Assembly (NCBI RefSeq): GCF_945873075.1
Contig: NZ_CAMCBS010000010.1
Span: 1-64,000, forward strand
Length of the DNA stretch: 64,000 bases
Reading direction: 5' to 3'
Source of the DNA: an uncultured Moraxella sp.
GTDB taxonomy: Bacteria > Pseudomonadota > Gammaproteobacteria > Pseudomonadales > Moraxellaceae
Numbering within the stretch: position 1 is the stretch's first letter; every line of letters begins with the position of its first letter. A model generated the notes under the pieces. It was given only the letters and a program-made list of their open reading frames with translations, made no database searches and was not told where the DNA came from. This document shows, one piece after another, positions 1-9,000 of the stretch. A program made the position numbers and the translations under genes.

Positions 1-3000
1 CTTCCATATCGTCTTCTAGACCATTAATGCGGTTGTTGATGTTGGTCACAGCACCTTGAAGCTGATTCACATTCACTGCATCTGTGCCTTTGACACCTGG
101 TGCGACATTGGTGATGCGGCTTGGTGCTGTCGGGCTACCGACGCTTAGCTCGCTCACGCCATCTTCGGCAGTGTTGCCAGTCATGGTTACAGGGCCGACA
201 TTCACGGTGTTGGCAGTGACAGAATCTACAGTGATGTCTTTGGCAAGATCAACGGTGAACTCTTTGCCACCTGTGGCATTGGTCTTGTCATCTTTGACGA
301 CGACATTGGTGCTGCCTGCGACAACAGTTTCACGAACCTTGTTCGCTTCACCTGCAACAGATACTAGCTTACCATCTTTGATAGTAATCGTATCACCATC
401 AACAGCCACGCCGACTTTGTAGTCAGTCACGCCAGTTGTTGCATTAGTGGTTGATGCTACGGTGATTGGTGAGCCATCAGCAGCAGTCACTGTGCTCTTC
501 TCAGCATTGACCGTGTAGATCGTCTGACCTGCTGAGCCTGTTGCTGAAGTGACATTGACATTATTACCAGCTTTGACTTCAGTCTTGGCGGCATTTAGCT
601 GTTGTAGATTCACTGCGTCAGTTGGTTTGGTGCCATTGGCAACGCCAGTGATCTGAGCACCGCCCACATTGACCACATTATCACCCAGTGTGATCTTGGT
701 GTCGCCATTAGCAATCGAAGTGATATTGGTCAGATCACCTTCCACATTCACCTTATATGGGTCTGCTGTAGTACCTGTGCCTGTCACAACGGTGTTATTA
801 CCATTCACCAACTTCGTCGTTGGCAAGCTGCTGACATTCACCGCTAGGTTTAGCGAGCCATCAGTATTGTTGGTAATCACCACACTGCCATCATCAGACT
901 TCAGATTCACATCAAAGGTGATGTTCGTACCGTTTGCACGAGCCACTGTACCTGTGCCATTGACGAAGTTCACTGCGTCACCGAAGTTCACTTGATCGAC
1001 ATTCGTACCATTGACCTTGGTCGTCCAGAAGCCTTTGTTGATGGTGCTTGTGATGTCACCGATAGTCGCTACATCAGTCGTGTTTGCGCCACCTGCGATT
1101 GCCACTGTACCATTTGAGTTCACAGTCGTACCACCGGTTACCACATTCACTTTATATGGATCAGCGGTAGTACCTGCACCTGTCACGACAGTGGTAGTGC
1201 TGTTTGCAAGCTTGGTGCTTGGCAGTGAATTGACATCTACTGTCAAGTTACCATCTTGACCAACTTTGATGGTTGTGCCATCAACTTTGACATCATAAGC
1301 GACATTCACCACATCACCAACTTTGGTCACATTTGCTGCGGTGCCTGTGCCATTGACATAGTTTACTGTATCACCTGGATTGATGATTTCTGTATTGCCA
1401 TTAGTCAGGACAGTTTTCCAACCAGAGTTGTTGATGGCATTGGTGATGTTTGTCGCATTGACAAACTTCGCACCTTCGACAGTATTTGGCAACTGTACCT
1501 TACCTGCATCTACGACCAGCTCAGTGGTTGGGATTTTTGAGAAATCAACATCATAGGTGATGTCGGTTGTTTTGCCATTTGAGCTGACATTCACAGTCGT
1601 GTTCGTGCCTGCTTTAAAGACAATATTATCCCCTGCAGTCACCGCATCACGCTTGGTCGGATCGGTCTGTGCAGTGCTATCTTGGAATACATTCCAAGAA
1701 ACATTGTTGATCGTATTGACAATATCACCAATCGTCGCAACATCAGAGACTTTGCTGTCAGTCGCTACACCTGCTTTACCATCAGTGACGGTAGTATTGC
1801 CAGTGACTACAGTTAGATTGCCATTATCACCCACTTTAACCGTTGTGCCATCTGTGTTGATGTTGTAAGTGACATTGGTGCCATTAACCACTGCTGTGGT
1901 ACCTGCACCATTGTTGAAGCTGACAGTTTGGTTGCCCACTGTGGTTGCAGTAGCTGCATTGTTGTTGCCAGTGATTTTCCAAGCATTGGCTGCTGTAGAA
2001 GCATTCAGCTGGCTTAGGTTCACTGCATCTGTACCATTGGTGCCTGGAGCAACATTGGTGATGGTGGTGTTACCTGCATCGATGCCATCGTTCGTGATGG
2101 TGACAGGACCTACAGTTAGGTTTGATGCAGTGATGTTGTTGAACGATACATTATCAGCGGTCTTATAGGTGATATTTGCACCGTCACGAGTCACTTCTAG
2201 GTTAGTACCTGCGATGAAAGTCACTGTTTCGCTTGGGTTGATTAGCTCAGTACCTGCTGTGCCATCTGCTGCTAATTTCCAACCTGATTGGTTGACAGCA
2301 TTCATCACAGTGGTTTGGTTCACTAGGCTTGTACCTGCATCACCTGTTGGTAGTGAGACTGCACCGTCAGTGGTGGTTAAGCCACCAGTCACGACAGTCA
2401 AGTTACCATCAGTGCCGACTTTAACAGTTGTGCCGTCGGTGTTGATGTTGTAAGTCACATTAGTACCATCAACTACTGCAGTTGTACCTGTACCATTGTT
2501 GAAGCTGACCGTTTGGTTGCCCACTGTAGTTGCATTGGTATTGTCATTATTGCCAGTGATTTTCCAAGCATTGGCTGCTGTAGAAGCATTTAGCTGGCTT
2601 AGGTTAACAGCATCATTTGCGTTGGTGCCGTTAGCGACGTTGGTAATCTTCGTATTACCTGCATTGATGCCATCTTTGTTGATGGTGACAGGACCTACAG
2701 TTAGGTTGTTTGCAGTGATGTTGTTAAAGGTGACGTTTTCAGCCGTCGCGATATTTAGGGTATCGCCCTCACCACTGATTGCAATGTTTTTACCTGCGTT
2801 GATGTTTAACTTATCACCAGCACTGATCTTAGAAGCATCAGTTGCTTTGTAAGTATTTTCACCACCTGCAGCCACTGAGTTTACAGACCAAGACACATTG
2901 TTAATAGTATTAACCACATCGCCTAGGTTTGCTACCTCATCCGTATCAGTTGTGATTGCTTTGCCATCACCACCCACTGTTGATGTGCCTGTGTTGACTG

Positions 3001-6000
3001 TTAAGTCTTTTGCACCTTTTGCACCATCTGTGATACTGATAGAGTTATCGCTTGAGATCAGGTTTACATCATAAGTAATGTCTTGACCTGAAATTCGTGC
3101 CGTTGTGCCTTTGCCATCAACAAAGTTGATGTCGTCACCAAAGCCGACTTGCTCAACTTGAGTACCATTAACTTTTGTGGTTAAGAAGCCTTTATTCACT
3201 GCTTCAACGACATCAGCGACAGTTGCAACACCAGTGTTACCTGCTGCCAATTCACCTGTTGCGCTTGGGTTGTTGAATGTGCCTTTAGCAATATCAACCT
3301 TAAACTCTGTACCACCTGATTTGTTTTGTGCGGTGTTGTCAACAGTCACTAGTCCTGAGTCACCTGCAACAACAGTTTCCACTTTAGCGATTTGTGCTTT
3401 GGTTTCTGCACTTAAATCAACGTTATAAGTTGTTGTCTTAGAGCCTGTTGTTTGATCTACCTGTTCTGATGGCGTCACAGTCACACTTGTTGTACCTGTT
3501 GCTGGAGCAACGACTGATTTATCCGCGTGTACGGTATACGTTGTGGTTGTGCCTTGTGTATCAGCTTTGACTTTAACATTGCTACCTTCAGCCACAACAG
3601 TCTTCGGTAAGCCATCAGTATTCACTGTCAAGTTGCCATCTACAACTTTAATGGTTGTGCCGTCAGTTTTGACGTTGAAGCTTACACCACCGTCTTTAAG
3701 TACCGCGTCTGTCGCTGTACCGTCTACGAAGTTGAGACTATCCCCAAAGTTCACATCAGCAACTTTGGTTGAACCATCTACGTTCGCTGTCCAGTAGCCT
3801 GTATTGACCGCAGAGACGACATCAGCAACGGTTGCTACACCATTGGTATTTGTAACATCGCCCAATGCACCGTTATTGGTTTGTGCATTGAATGTGCCTT
3901 TTTTCACATCAACATTGTAGTTTTGACCTTTGGTGTCATTCAACTTATCTTTAGTGACCGTTAGCAAGTCTGGGGTACCAGTAGATACAGACTCTTCTTT
4001 AGCAAGCTGTTCTTTGGCTGCATCGCTTAGATCAAAGACGACTTTGCCATCAGCACCAACGGTTGCGACAGTTTTGTCACCATTAGTGAAGTCTAGACCT
4101 TTGTTTAGGTTAACGGTTTGTGCATTTCCACCATTAGCTTTGTAAGTTAATGGAATAGATTCTGCAGCCTTAGTGCCATCAAAGGTGACGTTATAGGTAT
4201 CTACACCATTCTCATCTGTCTTAGTTACAGCAATTGGAGCTGTACCTGTGACATTGATTGCTTCTTTGGCAGCTGTTTTGACTGCTGCTTTAGATACACC
4301 AACTTTATAAGTTTCACCTGCATTGCCTGCAGCAGCACCCGACTCAGTGCTAACGGTTGCAATGTTGTCAGCCACTGCGTCATCTAGGACGACTTTTTCG
4401 ACTGATTTGGCTGCGATACGCTTGATGTCACCGATGTTTGCACCGTTGCTATCTGTATCACCGCCTGAGCCTACATTTGTCAGGGTATTGCCACCCATAT
4501 CCACTGCTGAATTTGGCTTGATAGTGAAGTTCTTCACAACTGTATCACCTGTAGCTGTTAGGTTGCTTGTGGTGATGTTGTTAAAGGTCACATCGTCTTT
4601 TGTGGCGATATTTAGCTTATTGCCACTACCAGAGATCTTGATGTTTTTACCTGCATCGATGTTTAGCGTATCGCCAGCAGTGATGTTCGATGAATCCGCT
4701 GTTGTATAGCTATTCTCACCACCATCAGCGATAGAAGCAACTTTCCATGAGACATTATTAATTGTCTTAACAATGTCACCAACAGTGGCGACTTTATTGC
4801 CTTCAGTAGTAACTGCTTGACCTGCAACCACGGTTGAAGTACCCGTATTTACTGTTGCGGTGATGGTATTGCCTGTTTTGGTGAAGTCAATGCTATCACT
4901 ATCTTGAACTTCAGTCACAGCATTATTAATTACTGTCTTGGTTGCATCATCCAAACCAACGGTATAGTTAATCACACCATTAGCATCTTCTGTACCACCA
5001 GTGATTTCCACTTTACCATCAGTAGCTGCGGTCACTGTTGTTTTGGTTGCATCAACCTTATAAGTGGTTTTGTTACCATCTTTAGTTGGGGTCACTGTGG
5101 TGTTTTTACCTGATACCACTTCTGTGCTAGCAAGACCATCAGTATTCACTGTCAAGTTGCCATCTACAACTTTAATGGTTGTGCCGTCAGTTTTGACGTT
5201 GAAGCTTACACCACCGTCTTTAAGTACCGCGTCTGTCGCTGTACCGTCTACGAAGTTGAGACTATCCCCAAAGTTCACATCAGCAACTTTGGTTGAACCA
5301 TCTACGTTCGCTGTCCAGTAGCCTGTATTGACCGCAGAGACGACATCAGCAACGGTTGCTACACCATTGGTATTTGTAACATCGCCCAATGCACCGTTAT
5401 TGGTTTGTGCATTGAATGTGCCTTTGGTAATATCAACCTTAAACTCTTTACCGCCTGAGGTGTTTTGTGCGGTGTTGTCAACAGTCACAAGACCTGAGTC
5501 ACCAGCAACAACGGTTTCAACTTTGGCAAGCTCTGCTTTAGCATCATCGCTTAGATCAAAGACAACTTTGCCATCTGCACCAACGGTTGCGACAGTTTTG
5601 TCACCATTGGTGAAGTTTAAGCCTTCGCTTAGGTTAACGGTTTGTGCATTTGCACCATTGGCTTTGTAAGTTAATGGTGTAGTTTTTGCTGCTTCTGCAC
5701 CATTGTAGTTTACTGTGAAGGTTTCTACACCGTTCGCAGTTGCATTGGTTACGGTAATTGCTTTGCCATCACCAACAACATCAATTGCTTCTTGAGCAGC
5801 TGTTTTGACTGCTGCTTTAGATACACCGACTTTATAGGTTTCGCCTGCTTCACCAGCAACTTTACCTGACTGGGTGTTCACGGTTGCAATGTTGTCAGCA
5901 ACTGTGTCATCTAGGACGACTTTTTCGACTGATTGAGCTGCGATACGCTTGATGTCACCAATGTTTGCACCGTTGCTATCTGTATCACCGCCTGAGCCTA

Positions 6001-9000
6001 CATTTGTCAGGGTATTGTTACCCATATCCACTGCTGAATTTGGAGCAACAGTAAAGTCATTGACTGTGGTTGCGCCAGTTGCGGTCAGATCAACGGTAGT
6101 GACACTGTTGAGTGAAATATCATCTTGCAATGAATAGGTGAATACATCGGTTGCTTGATCTAGTGCCAAGTTCTTACCTGCACGCAAGGTGACAGTTTCA
6201 CCTGGGTTGATCAAGGTAGTTGCGTGTGTACCTTTGGCTACACCACCATCAACCACATCACCTTTGACATTCCAGCCTGAGTTATTGATCACTGTTGCCA
6301 AGTCTTGTGCATTCACCAGTTTTTTCGCATCATCTGCTGATGGTGCATTCACTTGACCTGCTTTGTCTAGACCTGCTGCTACAGCTGTCAACGTCGTTGT
6401 TTTCACATCTGCTTGGATTTTGTTATCCGCTGTTTTGGTCAAATCAACGGTATCGGTATCAACAACATCTACTACAGCATTGTCGATGATATTCTTCGTT
6501 GCTGCATCCAAGCCAACTGTGTAGTTAATCACACCGTTTTGGTCTTCAGTACCACCAGTGATTTCCACTTTACCACCAGTAGCTGCGGTCACTGTGGTTT
6601 TGGTTGCATCCACTTTGTATGGATTTGCTTCCGTACCATCGCCTTGTACTGTAGTGTTTTTACCATCAACCAGTTTGGTTTTTGGTAGGTTATCAGTGTT
6701 TACAGTTAGGTTACCGTTGTCATCAATCTTGATGGTTGTGCCATCAGTTTTGACATCAAAGGTGATGCCTTTGTCACCATTTGCTCCGTCAACGATTCTT
6801 GCTGTTGTGCCTGTACCGTTAACGAAGTTGATGTCGTCACCAAAGCCGACTTGTTCAACTTGGTTGCCACCAACTTTTGTGGTCAAGAAGCCTTTATTCA
6901 CTGCTTCAACAACATCAGCGACAGTTGCAACACCAGTGTTACCTGCTGCTAATTCACCTGTTGTGCTTGGGTTGTTGAATGTGCCTTTGGCAATATCAAC
7001 CTTAAACTCTTTACCGCCCGAGGTGTTTTGTGCGGTGTTGTCAACAGTCACAAGACCTGAGTCACCAGCAACAACGGTTTCGACTTTGGCAAGTTCTGCT
7101 TTTGCATCATCGCTTAGATCAAAGACAACTTTACCATCTGTACCAACGGTTGCGACAGTTTTGTCACCATTGGTGAAGTTTAGGCCTTTGTTTAGGTTAA
7201 CGGTTTGTGCATTTCCACCATTAGCTTTATAAGTTAATGGAATAGATTCTGCTGCTTTTGTGCCATCAAAGGTGACATTATAGGTATCTACACCATTCTC
7301 ATCTGTCTTAGTTACAGCAATTGGAGCTGTACCTGTGACATTGATTGCTTCTTTGGCAGCTGTCTTGACTGCTGCTTTAGATACACCGACTTTATAGGTT
7401 TCGCCTGCTTCACCAGCAACTTTACCTGACTGGGTGTTCACGGTTGCAATGTTGTCAGCAACTGTGTCATCTAGGACGACTTTTTCGACTGCTTTAGCTT
7501 TTAGCTTGCCATCAACCACTTCAAGTGTTGTGTCATCAATGCTTAGACCGACTTCATAATTCGTCACGCCTGTTGCTGATTTAGCACCTTCGGTGACTGT
7601 GATTGGTGAAGTCGCTGCTTTTGATACAGTGGTTTTTTCTGCATCTACTGTATAAGTGGTGGTTGTGCCAATAGTATTACTTGAAACAACTGTGTTGTTG
7701 CCTTGAGCGACCACAGTTTTTGGCAAAGCATCAGTATTAACTTTTAGGCTGTTGGTTGCACCATCAACAACAATGGTTGTGCCATCAACATTGGTGTTAT
7801 AAGCCACACCACCGTCTTTAACTACAGCGGTTGTGCCTGTGCCGTTGGCAAAGTTAAGCGTATCACCAAACTTAATGTCAGCTGCTTTTGAGCCATTAGC
7901 ATTGACAGTGAAGAAGCCTGAATTAACTGCTGTGATTACATCACCAACAGTTGCCACACCTGCTGTGGTACCGTCTGCGTTTAGTTTACCTGCTGTTGTT
8001 ACACCATTGAATGTGCCTTTGGCAATATCAACCTTAAACTCTTTACCGCCCGAGGTGTTTTGTGCGGTGTTGTCAACAGTCACAAGACCTGAGTCACCTG
8101 CGATAACCGTCTCTTCTTTAGCAAGTTGATCTTTGGTTGCTTGATCTAGCTCAACATTGTAAGTGGTGACGTTGTTTGCACTATCTCCCCCTGATGTACT
8201 AACAGTTAGACCTGTACCAGTGGTGACGACAGTTTTTTCTGCGTCAATCTTATAGGTCTTGCCATCAGCCGATGGTTTTTCAGTGACATAGGTGTTATTA
8301 CCAGCCACGACAGATACACGCGTTGCATTCAGCTGTGATAGATTCACTGCATCATTTGGTTCGGTGCCGTTAGCAACATTGGTAATTCTTGTCGCTGATC
8401 CATCCGCTTTTGCGACTTTGATGTTAGTACCTCCATCATTAGTGATTTTCGGTCCGCTACTGCTAACAAACTGTACGCTATCAAAGATTGGGTTAGTGGC
8501 GATTTGGATTTGTACGCCTTGATTATCGACTACCGTTTGGACGTTACGCGCACTGTAGGCACCAGCGGTTGCTGCATCAGAGTTACGAGACAAGTTTTGT
8601 ATGTTTCCATTCGCACCCTTGATAACAATCTCATCGCCCAAGATACGCTCTAAGCCATTATCACTAGGGAAGTTCATAGTGGTATTTAGGGTATCTCTGT
8701 TGCTATTGGCCTTAAAGGTGATCGGCTTAGATGCTTGGTGTGCGACAGCATACAGCTGTGAGCCGTTGATAGCATCTGTTGATGTTTTTGAGATTTCACC
8801 AGCGGCGACGTTTTGGATACGACGTTCTTCACCTGATGAGCCGACAGAGACTGCACCAGTAGATGTCGCACCTGCAAAGGCTTGACCGCCCACTTCAGTA
8901 GAGCCATAGGTTATACCGCCAACTTTTGCTGTCGAGACAGTGCCACTAGCACCTGCGGTTGTCGCGGTGGTGCCACTTCGCTGGTCTTTATTCCATGTCT

